Source: Legionella fallonii LLAP-10
GTDB lineage: Bacteria; Pseudomonadota; Gammaproteobacteria; Legionellales; Legionellaceae
Assembly (NCBI RefSeq): GCF_000953135.1
Contig: NZ_LN614827.1
Location: 3,698,501-3,762,500 of the forward strand
Direction: 5' to 3'
Length of the DNA: 64,000 nucleotides
The translations under genes were made by a program, and so were the position numbers. The notes under the pieces are model-generated. The model saw only the letters and a program-made list of their open reading frames with translations. It was not told the origin of the DNA and made no database searches. This document shows, in pieces, positions 35,276 through 46,300 of this stretch; within the stretch, counting starts at the first letter, position 1, and every line of letters begins with the position of its first letter.

Positions 35276-35800
35276 TTATAATATTTTCTGATAGAGAATA
35301 TCAGTCAATAACGCACCGCTTTCATAAAACTCTTCTAATTTAGTCGAACTAGTCGCTTCAAAGCCCAGTGCCTCATAAAATTTTCGCGCTTGAATATTTC
35401 CTTCCAATACCCAAAGAACGACCTTTTTATACCCTTGACTTTCTAGTTCAGAAATTGCAATCCGACATAACTGGGCACCAAATCCCTTACGCCAGTATTC
35501 TGGATGTATGTAAATAGCACTGATCTCTCCGGTCACACTATCTGCATTATTGTCACGAAAAGCACAAATACTAACGAAACCAACCATCTGATTATCAATT
35601 TCAAATACTAAAACATTCACTCCTTGTTTGATGAGATCAAACCACTGTTGAGTGCGCTCTTTTAAAGATAAATTCATTAGTATAGATTCTGGAATAAACT
35701 CTTTATACATTTCTTGCCAAGAACGCAAATGAACTAACGCGATAGCCTCTGCATCGTGCAAGGTAGCTATCCTAATATTAGATGTTAGATTTTTGATCAT
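35276..35800 (-). CDS. GNAT family N-acetyltransferase
   Basis: A 174-residue GCN5-type acyltransferase. The acetyl-CoA binding motif A is visible as IYIHPEYWRKGFGAQLCR (about 93-110), followed by VVLWVLEGNIQARKFYEALGF, the motif B region with the typical N-x-x-A-x-x-F-Y-x-x-x-GF pattern. The substrate cannot be told; such proteins acetylate small amines, antibiotics or protein N-termini. It is monocistronic, with no strong ribosome binding site. Confidence 0.88.
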   Translation of the reverse strand: MIKNLTSNIRIATLHDAEAIALVHLRSWQEMYKEFIPESILMNLSLKERTQQWFDLIKQGVNVLVFEIDNQMVGFVSICAFRDNNADSVTGEISAIYIHPEYWRKGFGAQLCRIAISELESQGYKKVVLWVLEGNIQARKFYEALGFEATSSTKLEEFYESGALLTDILYQKIL

Positions 35801-35938
35801 AATAAAAACTTAAAATATTGTTATTGGTATTTAAAATTAATTAACTCTAATTTACATTAGAGCACTTTCCCACTGTATCTTCTCCTAGTTGTCGTATTGC
35901 AACATACTATACTCAGGATAAAATTCTAAGAATTAAAT

Positions 35939-36379
35939 ATGTCTTATATTAAACTGTCGGACCATGGTAACACAGCTTTTGAACGCCTCATGGGACATGC
36001 TCCTCGTATTTTAAAGTACTGGGAGCAACTTGAAAATGAATTCTTTAAAAGTAAACACTTTAATAGCGATTTTTTAGAGCAATTGCGCCGTGCTTTAGCC
36101 TTTAATAATTTATGTCATTATTGTATGACAAAGGCCGGCCCGCCTGATGAGCAACCGGATTCGATTCGCTTAAATGAGGCATTACGCTTAGCTAATCTCT
36201 TTGCAATAAATCACCATAATATTAACCAAACAGAAATCGAGAGAATGAAACAATATTTTTCTGAAGAAGAAATAATTGAACTAATTGCATTTTTTAGCTT
36301 TATCTCTGCATCACAAAAATTTGGTGCGAGCTTAGGTTTGCAAGCAGCCAGTGAATATGCTCCTAAGGACGCACGGTAA
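35939..36379 (+). CDS. AhpD-like / carboxymuconolactone decarboxylase-fold protein
   Basis: A 146-residue all-helical protein. The CxxC motif LCHYCMTKAG (Cys59, Cys62), preceded by EQLRRALAFNN, and a C-terminal helix (FFSFISASQKFGASLGL) match the AhpD-like superfamily, in which the cysteine pair reduces peroxiredoxin partners. The His that usually follows the cysteines in AhpD is not at the expected place, so activity is uncertain. No peroxiredoxin gene is adjacent. Stand-alone gene. Confidence 0.7.
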   Translation: MSYIKLSDHGNTAFERLMGHAPRILKYWEQLENEFFKSKHFNSDFLEQLRRALAFNNLCHYCMTKAGPPDEQPDSIRLNEALRLANLFAINHHNINQTEIERMKQYFSEEEIIELIAFFSFISASQKFGASLGLQAASEYAPKDAR

Positions 36380-36538
36380 GAGCGACAGAACCTACGCATG
36401 AAAATTAAAATCGGATTACACAGTAACAATCGGCGCAAAAGTTTTTTTCGTGCGTAAGCCCTGGTAAAAGTTCTTGAAGGTATAGTTCTCATTAGACAGT
36501 TTTGTTAGACTGTCGACAACAACTAGCATGGAGTTACT

Positions 36539-36796
36539 ATGTTTGACCCAAAACAATTTGATGACTTAGCAAAAAAACTTTTTTCAACGCTACCGACTAG
36601 CTTACAGAATCTCGAAAAAGATATTGAACACAAATTTAAAGAAGTCCTCCAATCAGCTTTCGCACGCATGGATTTAGTGACTCGTGAAGAATTTGATGTA
36701 CAGTGTAAAGTTTTAGCACGCACCCGAGAAAAACTGGAACAACTGCAGCAACAAATTGATGAATTAGTGAGCCATCAAGAAAAAGATAAGGATTAA
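36539..36796 (+). CDS. ubiK: Ubiquinone biosynthesis accessory factor UbiK
   Basis: An 85-residue BMFP-domain protein (YqiC family) that assists the soluble ubiquinone biosynthesis complex and binds membranes as a coiled-coil trimer. The N-terminus (MFDPKQFDDLAKKLFSTLP) can form an amphipathic helix, followed by VTREEFDVQCKVLARTREKL and a heptad coiled coil (KLEQLQQQIDEL). GGAG lies six bases before the ATG. Position ahead of the yifB/comM gene is shared with other gammaproteobacteria. Confidence 0.92.
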   Translation: MFDPKQFDDLAKKLFSTLPTSLQNLEKDIEHKFKEVLQSAFARMDLVTREEFDVQCKVLARTREKLEQLQQQIDELVSHQEKDKD

Positions 36797-37052
36797 AAAT
36801 AATAGACATTTAGAGCTCTTAATCAAGCCATAGGAATAATTGATAAAGAGCCTAACATTTTTATGATTTCTTCATCATTTCATCTCTATTAAACCTGCGC
36901 CTTGTAATTAAATAAGCCTTACAAAAACAGCGTTAATCCTGTTTTGCATCAAGGCTGGGTTAGGTGAATATCGATGTAAGAATATCTGATTTTTAGTCAC
37001 CATTTGGAAGTAATGGTCGACCAATCAAGCCAACAATACAGGAAGAATAACA

Positions 37053-38564
37053 ATGAATCTCGCATTCACTAAAACGCGTAGTGCCATAGGTATTATGGCC
37101 CAATCCGTATCAGTAGAAGTCCATTTATCTAATGGTTTACCGGGTTTTGCTATAGTCGGACTTGCTGAAACTGCTGTCAAAGAAAGCAAAGACAGAGTTC
37201 GCAGCGCTATTATCAACAGCAACTTTGAATTCCCTTGCCGCAAAATTACCGTTAATTTAGGGCCCGCCGATTTACCTAAGACAGGCAGTGGTTTTGATCT
37301 ACCGATAGCCTTGGGTATTCTTGCTGCCTCAGGTCAAATTCCCCATAAAAATTTAATAGGTCATGAATTCATAGGAGAACTTGCTTTAAGTGGCGAACTA
37401 AGAGCTGTTTCTGCAATTATCCCCGTAGTTCTTGCTGCCCATAGGGATAAACAACTATTAATTATTGCTCATGCCAACGCCGATGAAGCTTCATTAACGG
37501 GCTCTCCAGAGGTGTATGTCGCCAACAATTTAAGGGAGGTTTGCGCTTATCTTAGCAAAGATGCTACTTTATCTGGCTTGCCTCCTAGACCCACTATCCA
37601 TTCAACCCATCAGGAATTAGATTGGTCTGATATCAAAGGACAGTTCCATGCCAAAAACGCGATGGAAATCGCTGCCTGCGGTGGACATAGCATTTTATTA
37701 AGTGGCGCTCCAGGAAGTGGTAAGACCATGCTGGCAAAACGTTTTGCTACCTTATTACCAGAACTCACCGAAACTCAAGCTTTAGAATGTGCTGCAATTA
37801 ACTCCATCCGCGGTAAGTCACCTGATTTTTCTCAATGGCGATCCCCCCCTTTTCGCGCACCGCATCACACAGCCTCACCTATGTCTTTAGTTGGGGGGGG
37901 AAATCCTCCTAAGCCCGGAGAAATTTCATTGGCTCATCACGGCGTTTTATTTCTCGATGAATTACCTGAATTTAATCGAAACGTACTTGAAACGCTTAGA
38001 GAACCACTAGAATCAGGGCATATTTGTATTTCTAGAGCTGCTGCACAAATAGAGTTCCCAGCACAATTTCAATTACTCGCAGCCATGAATCCATGCCCTT
38101 GTGGGCAATGGGGCAATTCACAGGCAAACTGTCTGTGCTCCCCTGAACGTATTAGTCGCTACCTGAGCAAATTGTCTGCCCCGCTACTCGATAGAATTGA
38201 TATGCATATTACTGTTCACGCCTTATCTCAACAAGAACTAGTAAAACCTAATAGCAACCCAGACAAACAAAGTCTTATTATCCGCGAAAAAGTAATCACC
38301 ATCAGAAAAATACAAACCGATAGGCAACATTGTCTTAATGCTAACTTAAGTGCCAAAGCTTGTGAGTTAGTAAGTAAACTAGGCGATGCAGAACAAAATT
38401 TTCTAAGCCAAGCGATGAACCAACTTAAATTATCTGCTCGTGGCTACCATCGCTTACTCAAAGTAGCTAGAACTATAGCGGATATGAATCACAATCCAAT
38501 AGTAAGTTTAAAACATTTACAACAAGCACTATCGTTTAAACAACCATTACAGTTACCCAAATAA
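37053..38564 (+). CDS. comM: ComM/YifB-family AAA+ helicase (Mg-chelatase-like)
   Basis: A 503-residue AAA+ ATPase. ComM promotes branch migration during natural transformation, widening the integrated stretch of donor DNA. Domains in order: ChlI-like N-terminal domain (SVEVHLSNGLPGFAIVGLAE, KESKDRVRSAI), Walker A GAPGSGKTM near 218-226, Walker B GVLFLDELPEF, a zinc-like segment CPCGQWG...CLC, and the C-terminal Mg-chelatase domain ending RTIADM. AGGAAG precedes the ATG. Legionella is naturally competent, which fits. Confidence 0.93.
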   Translation: MNLAFTKTRSAIGIMAQSVSVEVHLSNGLPGFAIVGLAETAVKESKDRVRSAIINSNFEFPCRKITVNLGPADLPKTGSGFDLPIALGILAASGQIPHKNLIGHEFIGELALSGELRAVSAIIPVVLAAHRDKQLLIIAHANADEASLTGSPEVYVANNLREVCAYLSKDATLSGLPPRPTIHSTHQELDWSDIKGQFHAKNAMEIAACGGHSILLSGAPGSGKTMLAKRFATLLPELTETQALECAAINSIRGKSPDFSQWRSPPFRAPHHTASPMSLVGGGNPPKPGEISLAHHGVLFLDELPEFNRNVLETLREPLESGHICISRAAAQIEFPAQFQLLAAMNPCPCGQWGNSQANCLCSPERISRYLSKLSAPLLDRIDMHITVHALSQQELVKPNSNPDKQSLIIREKVITIRKIQTDRQHCLNANLSAKACELVSKLGDAEQNFLSQAMNQLKLSARGYHRLLKVARTIADMNHNPIVSLKHLQQALSFKQPLQLPK

Positions 38565-38567
38565 AAC

Positions 38568-38590
38568 GGAGCACAAAACAATAGTGCTCC
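38568..38590. terminator. Hairpin after comM
   Basis: GGAGCAC at 38568-38574 pairs exactly with GTGCTCC at 38584-38590 around a nine-base loop, directly after the comM stop codon. No T-run follows, so it is at best a weak terminator. Confidence 0.45.
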
Positions 38591-38772
38591 TCCTAAAGTC
38601 AAGCACTGTATCAATAGCACATTCTCCCACAATAGATTAGCAACGTAAGAAAACGCCAATAATTGCAAATTTAGTGGGCAGAATGGTTTACTACATTCAT
38701 GAGCGCTTATGATACAATCCGTAAATTATGTGAGCCTTAACCCTTTTTACAAATGTCAGGTATAAATTAATT

Positions 38773-40122
38773 ATGTTCTATGTAAACGAAAAAGATTTTG
38801 TTATTCAAAAGGTTCCTGGCGGTAAGATAAAGAAAAATAAACAGCAAGGTTTTGTTATCTCTTATCTTAAAGAAGATGGTAAATTAGCTTTTATTGATAA
38901 TACGAGAAAAAGAGAGCCGCAATCAGCGCAAAAGGAAGGCACCTGCTGGTATTATGCCGCAGCGCATCAGCGCTATGGCAAATTTTATATGGGGACAGAA
39001 CGTAGTAAAGAAATAATTATTTCCAACTATCGTAAAAAATGTACTGAAATGACCAGAATACACGCGTTTGAAAATTGGTTTTTGACTCAATTTGAGGACT
39101 ATATATCACAGCACTTACTCTTCGACTTAACAGAAAAAGAAGTGGCTCAAATGATGTTGCAGCAAGGGGGTATTAAAGAAGAAGGAGCGTATTATCTTAC
39201 GACAGCTTTTATTCATTACCCACAGGAATGCACATTTCGTACTTTTATTGAAGCGGAACAGGCCAAAACAATAATTAAAGAAGTAAAGATGACTAGCGGG
39301 CAATTGCAGTACGATATTGAAAGCGAGCTGGCAACCTTATTAGCCCAAGATAAAATCACTAAAGAAGTTTTAGATCTCGACTCCCTCGCTAATTACTATG
39401 ATTTCTTGATGATTCACCATATTTGGAAACTACAAGGATATACCCAAGCCCACTGGCATCCCAATATGGGGATTCAGTCGTTGATTGATGAGTTGCGCCA
39501 TTATTCCTGTTTAGTTGAGATTGATGTTAATAATGTTCTAATTGGTACCGGTAAGCCAAGATATTGTTGGTTCTCCATTAATGACCCGGGGTATCAGATT
39601 TATGAGGTAGCTAAAAACGACTCAGAAGAAGACGAAGAGGAAAGCGATACTCACATTATAAGGCTCATTGGAGCTGATTTGAAGCATGTTTATTTTATTG
39701 ATCCCAATGATGCGAGTATGCCTCATGAACCGCGTACGATTCATCAAATTCCTTATCCATTTTTTTGTGACATTTTATTAAATGGTCGCGGTACACCTGT
39801 ATATCAGTGTTCAGATAAAGCTGCTTTACCATTTTTGATACATCATATTCAACTTGAAAAGACACCATCTTATTCGCCAACATCAATAAGAAAAAGAAAA
39901 AATAGCGAACCAGGTTTGATGAGCAAGACGCCATACAATAGCGCAGTGACTGAACCACCACAAACAGCGGAGGTGAGAACATCCACTGTTGTCTTTGCAA
40001 ATCAAAGCGATAGTGCTTATAGTCCAACTATATTTCATAGTTTCAAATTAAATAAAACGCCTAGTAAAGAGTACTTAGAAGATGAAAGCCCAACAAAGGC
40101 ATTCGATATGACTTCTAAGTAA
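38773..40122 (+). CDS. Candidate papain-like cysteine peptidase, effector-like
   Basis: A 449-residue protein without signal peptide or membrane helices. Three spaced blocks suggest a papain/C39-like fold: KEGTCWYYAAAH with Cys58, HIIRLIGADLKHVYFIDPND with His294 and Asp310; the order Cys-His-Asp and the H...G...(V/I)YFIDPN motif are typical of papain-like and C39-type enzymes. The linker between Cys and His is unusually long. An acidic cluster (SEEDEEES) sits just before the His, and the last 100 residues are disordered, Ser/Thr/Pro rich and end FDMTSK. This looks like a secreted host-acting protein, but both peptidase activity and secretion are inference. Confidence 0.65.
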   Translation: MFYVNEKDFVIQKVPGGKIKKNKQQGFVISYLKEDGKLAFIDNTRKREPQSAQKEGTCWYYAAAHQRYGKFYMGTERSKEIIISNYRKKCTEMTRIHAFENWFLTQFEDYISQHLLFDLTEKEVAQMMLQQGGIKEEGAYYLTTAFIHYPQECTFRTFIEAEQAKTIIKEVKMTSGQLQYDIESELATLLAQDKITKEVLDLDSLANYYDFLMIHHIWKLQGYTQAHWHPNMGIQSLIDELRHYSCLVEIDVNNVLIGTGKPRYCWFSINDPGYQIYEVAKNDSEEDEEESDTHIIRLIGADLKHVYFIDPNDASMPHEPRTIHQIPYPFFCDILLNGRGTPVYQCSDKAALPFLIHHIQLEKTPSYSPTSIRKRKNSEPGLMSKTPYNSAVTEPPQTAEVRTSTVVFANQSDSAYSPTIFHSFKLNKTPSKEYLEDESPTKAFDMTSK

Positions 40123-40126
40123 TAGA

Positions 40127-40253
40127 CGTCGTCGGAAAGTCGCTACAGAGAACGGCAAAGACATATGGAGCATAGAGCAAGAGTGTATATAAAAAGGATT
40201 CGATCACCGTATCGATGAAGCAATTCTCCTCTGTAGTAGAGTTTCCGAAGAGG
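40127..40253. repeat. Second copy of the small inverted-repeat element (copy B)
   Basis: The right end at 40229-40253 (CTCTGTAG, then GTTTCCGAAGAGG) and the left end at 40127-40150 (GTCGGAAAGTCGCTACAGAG) are imperfect inverted repeats. The inner part GATCACCG...CGATGAAGCAATT aligns with the minus strand of the element at 29964-30095. It fills the gap between the peptidase-like gene and the ABC exporter. Confidence 0.55.
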
Positions 40254-40288
40254 TTGAATGAATAAGAGCACTATTTTGGAATAGATTG

Positions 40289-42067
40289 ATGTTCAATAAA
40301 AACTTTAAAAAACATCCCCTCACTGCCTGGCTATTTCTATGGCGAGTAATGAAACCCTATAAGTGGTGGTATGTATTAATGCTGCAAGCTCCTGTGATGA
40401 CCGCATTGTATGTATTTGCGAATAATTACTCATTAAAATTATTAATCGATGTCTTTTCTACCGACTCAATCATTGAGTACGGCCATTTAATAACCCCTAT
40501 TACTCTTTTTATTACGGCACAAGTTACTTTGGATCTGGTTTGGCGACTAAGCAATTTTGCCGAATGGAAATCAGAACCATATGCACGGCAACAACTTCTG
40601 CTCACAGCCTATGATTACGTGCAATATCATTCTTATAATTACTTTCAAAATACTCCCACGGGTTCCATTATTAGTAAACTAAAAGGGATTTTAGATGGCT
40701 ATGACAGTATCTTTGCTAATATTCACCACATCATTGGCAAGCATTTCTGTGTCGTATTCGTTTCTGTGTTCGTGCTGTTACTGGTCAATACCAGCGTATT
40801 TTTATTTATGGCGCTATGGTGCATTTTATTTGCTGTCATCATGTTCCCTATGTCCCTAAAATTGAATGACTTATCCAATGAAGCAGCAGAAAGTAAACAT
40901 CAAATAATAGGCGTATTCTCTGATAATATTACCAATATTTTTTCCCTTTTTTATTTCGCTAAACGTCAAGCTGAATTAAAGCGGATCAAAACGATGATGT
41001 CCGAAAGTTATGTACCTCGCCAAATTGCTCTTTATAAATACGATTTCAAATTCAACATCATTGGCTCTGTATTATATTGGTTCATGTTAATCACTATTTT
41101 TTTGTTCATGATCTATCTGCGAAAAAATGCACAAATTACCACAGGCGATTTTATATTTGTCATGTTAACAACTATTGCTATTTCGTTTGATTTATGGAGT
41201 TTCATGACCGGTTTATGCTCTTTTATGAAAGAGCTCGGCGATTTCAAATCATCATTTTCTATCTTAGAAACCTCTCATACAGAAACAGATAGCCCTGATG
41301 CCAAAGAGTATAGCATTAGCCAAGGAGGCATAGAGTTTCAAAATGTATCATTTGCTTATGACCAAGGAGATCAGATTTTTTCTCATCTCAATCTAAGGAT
41401 TAAACCTGGAGAAAAAATAGGTTTGATTGGCCACTCTGGGGCAGGAAAATCAACACTGATTTCTTTATTGCTAAAAAACTTCACACCAACTACAGGCTCT
41501 ATTTTCGTAGATAATGAATCCATACATCGCATCACCTCCGATTCCTTGCGGAAACAAATAGCGCTGATACCCCAAGATATTATGCTATTCCATCGCTCCA
41601 TAGGCGACAATATTGGTTACGCAAGAGATGATGCATCGCTCCAAGATATTAAAGAAGCGGCCAAAATGGCTAATATCGATCACTTCATTGAATCTCTTCC
41701 AGAACAATATCAAACCTTGGTTGGTGAGCGAGGAGTGAAGCTTTCAGGAGGACAAAGACAAAGAATTGCCATAGCACGAGCTATTCTAAAAAAAGCCCCT
41801 ATTATTATTCTTGATGAAGCAACCTCAAGCCTGGATAGTATTACTGAACAAGAAATTCAACAATCTATTAATCTCATATTAGAGCAAAATAAAGCCACAG
41901 TCATTGCCATCGCTCATCGTCTATCGACTATACGCCATATGGATAGAATCATTGTGATGGAAGGCGGGTGCATCATAGAAGAAGGAACATTTGATGAATT
42001 AATCAATAATGAAGCAGGTTATTTTAAAAAACTTTGGGATAGCCAGGTCAACGGGATGGTTTTATAG
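40289..42067 (+). CDS. ABC exporter, fused membrane and ATPase domains (MsbA/multidrug type)
   Basis: A 592-residue half-transporter that would act as a homodimer in the inner membrane. The N-terminal part has about six membrane segments (first near 30-50); the ATPase domain carries Walker A GHSGAGKST near 381, the ABC signature LSGGQRQRIAIARA near 485, Walker B IIILDEATSSLD and the H-loop IAHRLSTI. The ATG at 40289 is used; a TTG lies one codon earlier. Substrate unknown; lipids, peptides or drugs are family options. It precedes an RND export system on the same strand with an 88-base gap. Confidence 0.88.
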   Translation: MFNKNFKKHPLTAWLFLWRVMKPYKWWYVLMLQAPVMTALYVFANNYSLKLLIDVFSTDSIIEYGHLITPITLFITAQVTLDLVWRLSNFAEWKSEPYARQQLLLTAYDYVQYHSYNYFQNTPTGSIISKLKGILDGYDSIFANIHHIIGKHFCVVFVSVFVLLLVNTSVFLFMALWCILFAVIMFPMSLKLNDLSNEAAESKHQIIGVFSDNITNIFSLFYFAKRQAELKRIKTMMSESYVPRQIALYKYDFKFNIIGSVLYWFMLITIFLFMIYLRKNAQITTGDFIFVMLTTIAISFDLWSFMTGLCSFMKELGDFKSSFSILETSHTETDSPDAKEYSISQGGIEFQNVSFAYDQGDQIFSHLNLRIKPGEKIGLIGHSGAGKSTLISLLLKNFTPTTGSIFVDNESIHRITSDSLRKQIALIPQDIMLFHRSIGDNIGYARDDASLQDIKEAAKMANIDHFIESLPEQYQTLVGERGVKLSGGQRQRIAIARAILKKAPIIILDEATSSLDSITEQEIQQSINLILEQNKATVIAIAHRLSTIRHMDRIIVMEGGCIIEEGTFDELINNEAGYFKKLWDSQVNGMVL

Positions 42068-42155
42068 CCGAATAAACCCTTAATGCTTGTTGTAGAGGCG
42101 TTACTTTTCGGATAACCTTTTGAATCAGCGCGCTAAAATCACAAGGACAACTTAG

Positions 42156-43319
42156 GTGAAATTCAGAGCAAGAATCAGTGCTCAATACCAAAAGCTTTCC
42201 ACGAAACAACAATCAATTGCCATATTACTGATGGCATTAGTTTGTCTGTTATTTATTACTATTTTATTTCAATACTATTGGTATTCGAATCGAGAGCAGT
42301 CTGATGTCCCGCCTATGATGATACGCCAAGGAAATCAAATTAAAATTCCTGAACATTCTCCTTTACGCGCACAATTAACGATTAAGCCTGTTTCTGTTTC
42401 TAATTTGCCGCACATTGTTTCTCTTCCTGGAGTAATAGAGATCGATCCAACACATAATGTTAATCTTTTGCCGCCATTAACCGGGCGCCTAACAAAACTC
42501 AATGCCAACATTGGTGATTTGGTTAAAAAAGATCAAATATTAGCAGAAATTAGTTCTCCGGACTTAGCCCAAGCCTCCTCAGATAACGACAAAGCGATAG
42601 CGACGCTCCAATTAGCAACTGAAGCATTAAAACGAGCAAAAGCAGTAAATCATGCTGGTGGAAGTGCGGTTAAAGACGTACAAATAGCAGAAAGCAACTA
42701 CATTCAATCTCAAGCTGAAGCAAAACGCACAGCTAACAGATTACACACCTTAAGCAATAATGGTTTCAGTTCATTAACGATAAGAGCACCAAGGGATGGT
42801 AAAATTACCGCATTGAATTATGGACTAGGTTCGTACATTACTGATCCAACAGCCATATTGATGAGCCTGGTGGATCTTTCAACAATATGGGTCACCGCCA
42901 ATGTTCCAGAAAACATAATTGGTTCTATTGCCCCAAATCAGCCAGTAGAAATCTCTTTATCTGCCTATCCGAACCAATATCTCCAAGGCAAAATTACTTT
43001 TGTCAATGCGCTAGTGGATCCTGACACCCATAGAAACAAAACGCGCATCGCTCTCCCTAATCCGGATGGAAAACTCCAACCCAATATGTATGCCACAATC
43101 AAAGTGACAGTTCCACAACCCAAATCGATTCTTATTCCGATCTCAGCACTGTTCATGAATAACGATACGACCTCTGTTTATGTTGAAACAGCCCCATGGA
43201 CATTTGAGAGAAAAATCGTTCAACTCGGTACAGAAGACGGCAATACAATACGCGTTGAATCCGGCTTAAAAGACAGTGACCGCATCGTGGTTAATGGCGG
43301 GATATTTATCAATGATTAA
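42156..43319 (+). CDS. RND efflux periplasmic adaptor (CusB/CzcB-like membrane fusion protein)
   Basis: A 387-residue adaptor linking an RND pump to an outer membrane factor. A GTG start at 42156 is supported by AAGGA eight bases upstream. Features: one N-terminal membrane helix (about 23-44), a lipoyl half-motif LPPLTGRLTKLNANIGDLVKK, a short alpha-hairpin, the second lipoyl half FSSLTIRAPRDGKI, and the beta-barrel region. No Met-rich metal-binding N-terminal domain is present. The last eight bases overlap the pump gene, so this is one operon. Confidence 0.9.
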   Translation: MKFRARISAQYQKLSTKQQSIAILLMALVCLLFITILFQYYWYSNREQSDVPPMMIRQGNQIKIPEHSPLRAQLTIKPVSVSNLPHIVSLPGVIEIDPTHNVNLLPPLTGRLTKLNANIGDLVKKDQILAEISSPDLAQASSDNDKAIATLQLATEALKRAKAVNHAGGSAVKDVQIAESNYIQSQAEAKRTANRLHTLSNNGFSSLTIRAPRDGKITALNYGLGSYITDPTAILMSLVDLSTIWVTANVPENIIGSIAPNQPVEISLSAYPNQYLQGKITFVNALVDPDTHRNKTRIALPNPDGKLQPNMYATIKVTVPQPKSILIPISALFMNNDTTSVYVETAPWTFERKIVQLGTEDGNTIRVESGLKDSDRIVVNGGIFIND

Positions 43320-46300
43320 CCGGCTTATTGAATTGTGCTTTCGACGACGTCACATAGCCTGGGGAGTTGCTATTATTCTCGCATTCTACGGTTATATTTC
43401 ATGTACTCATATGGCAGTAGAGGCCTACCCTGAATTAAGCGATGTCACAGTGCAAGTAACAACCCAAGTTCCTGGATTAGCAGCAGAGGAAATCGAGAAA
43501 CAAATCACTATTCCTCTCGAACGAGTGCTGACTAATGTTCCTGAGCTATCTAGTATTCGCTCCAGTAGCACCTTTGCTCTTTCATTGATTACATTAGTTT
43601 TCCAAGATGGGGCAAACGATTATTTTGTTCGTGACCGGGTCTTAAATCATATCAGTCAAGCAACCTTACCTAATGGTATTCAACCTACACTGGATCCCCT
43701 TACAGGGGCTGGTGGGGAAATTTATCGCTATACTCTGGAATCAAACACCAAAAATCTAATGGAATTATCAGAAATCCAGCGCTGGATTGTAATTCCTACT
43801 TTAAAACAAGTTCCGGGAGTTAGTGATGTCAATAATTTTGGGGGACTCACGAAACAATATGAGCTAGTTATTGATCCACAAAAAATGCAGCATTACGGAA
43901 TAGTACTCAACGACGTCGCTACCGCAATTGGCAATAATACCTCTAATGCTGGAGGAGGTCGTATTTCTCGTGGAGAACAAAGCTATATTGTTAGAGGCAT
44001 AGGACAAATCAACTCTCTAAGTGACTTAGGACAGGTGGTAGTTACTCAAAAAAATAGTGTGCCAGTACTTGTCAGGGACCTTGGCCAATTACAATTTGGC
44101 CATCAAGAGCGGGAGGGAATCTTAGGGAAGAACAACAACCCAGATTCTATACAAGGCGTAGTACTGATGCGCAAATATGAAAACCCATCCCAAGTACTTA
44201 AACAACTACATGCTCAAATAGACACATTACAAGAACAATTAAAATCTCAAGACGTCAAAATAGCGCCTTACCTTGATAGAGATGACTTAGTCCAAGTAAC
44301 TAGCAGACAAGTCAGAGAAACGATTATAGAGGGTATTTTTTTTGTATGCCTCGTTCTTATTTTATTTATTGGAAACATTAGAACAGCCCTCGTAGTAACT
44401 ATTGCTATTCCTGCCGCGCTTGTTTCCGTTTTTATCATGATGAATGAAACCCATACTCCCGCTAATTTATTCTCTCTGGGCGCTATTGATTTTGGTGTCA
44501 TTGTCGATGCCGCCATAGTGGTCATGGAAGCTATTTTGCGTCAACGTGAAGAGAATCCCCAAATACCGTTATCTGTTGAAGATACCCTTAAAGCTACCGG
44601 ATACGTTGCCCGTCCTATATTCTTTGCTACATTGATTATTATTTCAGCCTATTTACCTTTATTTGCTTTTCAACGAGCAGAAGGAAAACTATTTACTCCC
44701 ATGGCTTATACCATTTCTTACGCCCTACTTGGTGCATTAATTTGTGCTTTGACCCTTGTTCCCGGGCTTGCTTATACCGCTCTACATAAACCACGAAAAA
44801 TAGTTCATAACCGCCCGCTAATATGGTTAACCAGACGCTACCGCATACTATTAGCTCATTTATTAACTCGCCCTAGATTTGCTTATATTAGTGGAGCTTT
44901 AGTACTTATTATGGTTCTCTTATTAGGCATTACTGCCGGACGAGAATTTTTACCTGATCTAGATGAGGGCTCACTATGGGTTCAAGCGGATATGCCCTCT
45001 GGTATTTCTTTAGAAAAAGCGAATGAAATGGCCGGCGAATTACGTCGTAGCTTATTAAAGCATCCTGAAGTTTCCTATGTCGTCACACAGTTAGGACGCA
45101 GCGATGATGGTACGGATCCATGGACTCCCTCTCATGTTGAGGCTTGTGTTGGTTTAAAGCCCTACTCTCAGTGGCCCGATAGAGAAAACAAAGACCAATT
45201 TATTGAAAAATTAGACCAACAATTTTCACAAATGCCTGGTTATACCGTCGGTATTAGTCAACCTATCATCGATAATATTAATGACTTGATTTCAGGCTCA
45301 CACAGCCCCTTGGCCTTAAGAATTTATGGCGAGGATTTAAAGGAGGGGCGTCGTATTGGAGAAGAAATTGTCAACATATTAAAAACTATTCCAGGAACAG
45401 CATCGGCCTCAGTTTTTCAGCAACCACCTATTCCACAGATGGTAGTAAAAATAGACCGAAAGAAAATAGCACGTTATGGAATAAATGTTGGTGATATCAC
45501 TAACCTCATCCAAACAGGTCTAGGAGGGGCCCCAGTGGCCCTAATCTATGTGGGCAATCGAATTTACAATGCAACAGTGCGCTTTCCTAAAGATAATAAA
45601 AATAGTACCGAAGCTTTAGGGAATCTATTTTTAAGCAGCTCAATTGGAGCAAAAATAGTACTTTCCCAACTTGCTTCTATCAATTATCAAACCGGGGAAA
45701 GTAATATTATGCACGAACAAACGAAACGTGAAATTACAGTACGTATTGATAACAGAGGCCGCGATCTTACCTCATATCTCCATGAAGCTCAGAAACGAAT
45801 AAACTCCGAAGTTCAGTTTGATCATCAAAAATTTACCTTAGAGTGGGCTGGGCAATTCGAAAGTCAAGAACGGGCACAAAAACGATTTGCTTATATTTTA
45901 CTTATCGTTTTAGTTCTAATGTCTATTCTGCTTTTTCTACAATTCCAAAAATTACGGTTTGTTCTGCTGGTCCTAGGTGTTGTTCCACTAGCAACGGTTG
46001 GAGGACTGATTACCTTACATATCACAGGCCAAACGCTCAATGCAGCAACTGCCGTTGGTTTCATCGCCCTATTTGGTGTTTCTGTGCAAAATGGAATTAT
46101 TATCGTAGCTAATATTCGCCGTATCAGTAATACTGTATAAGTCGGTCATTGATGGTGCTGTTGAACGTTTAAGACCTGTACTAATGACGGCAAGCGTTGC
46201 CTCTTTTGGAATGCTTCCAGCAGCACTGGCAACAGGCGTAGGCACTGATGTTCAACGTGGATTAGCGACCATAGTAGTTGGAGGATTAATCGTATCGATA

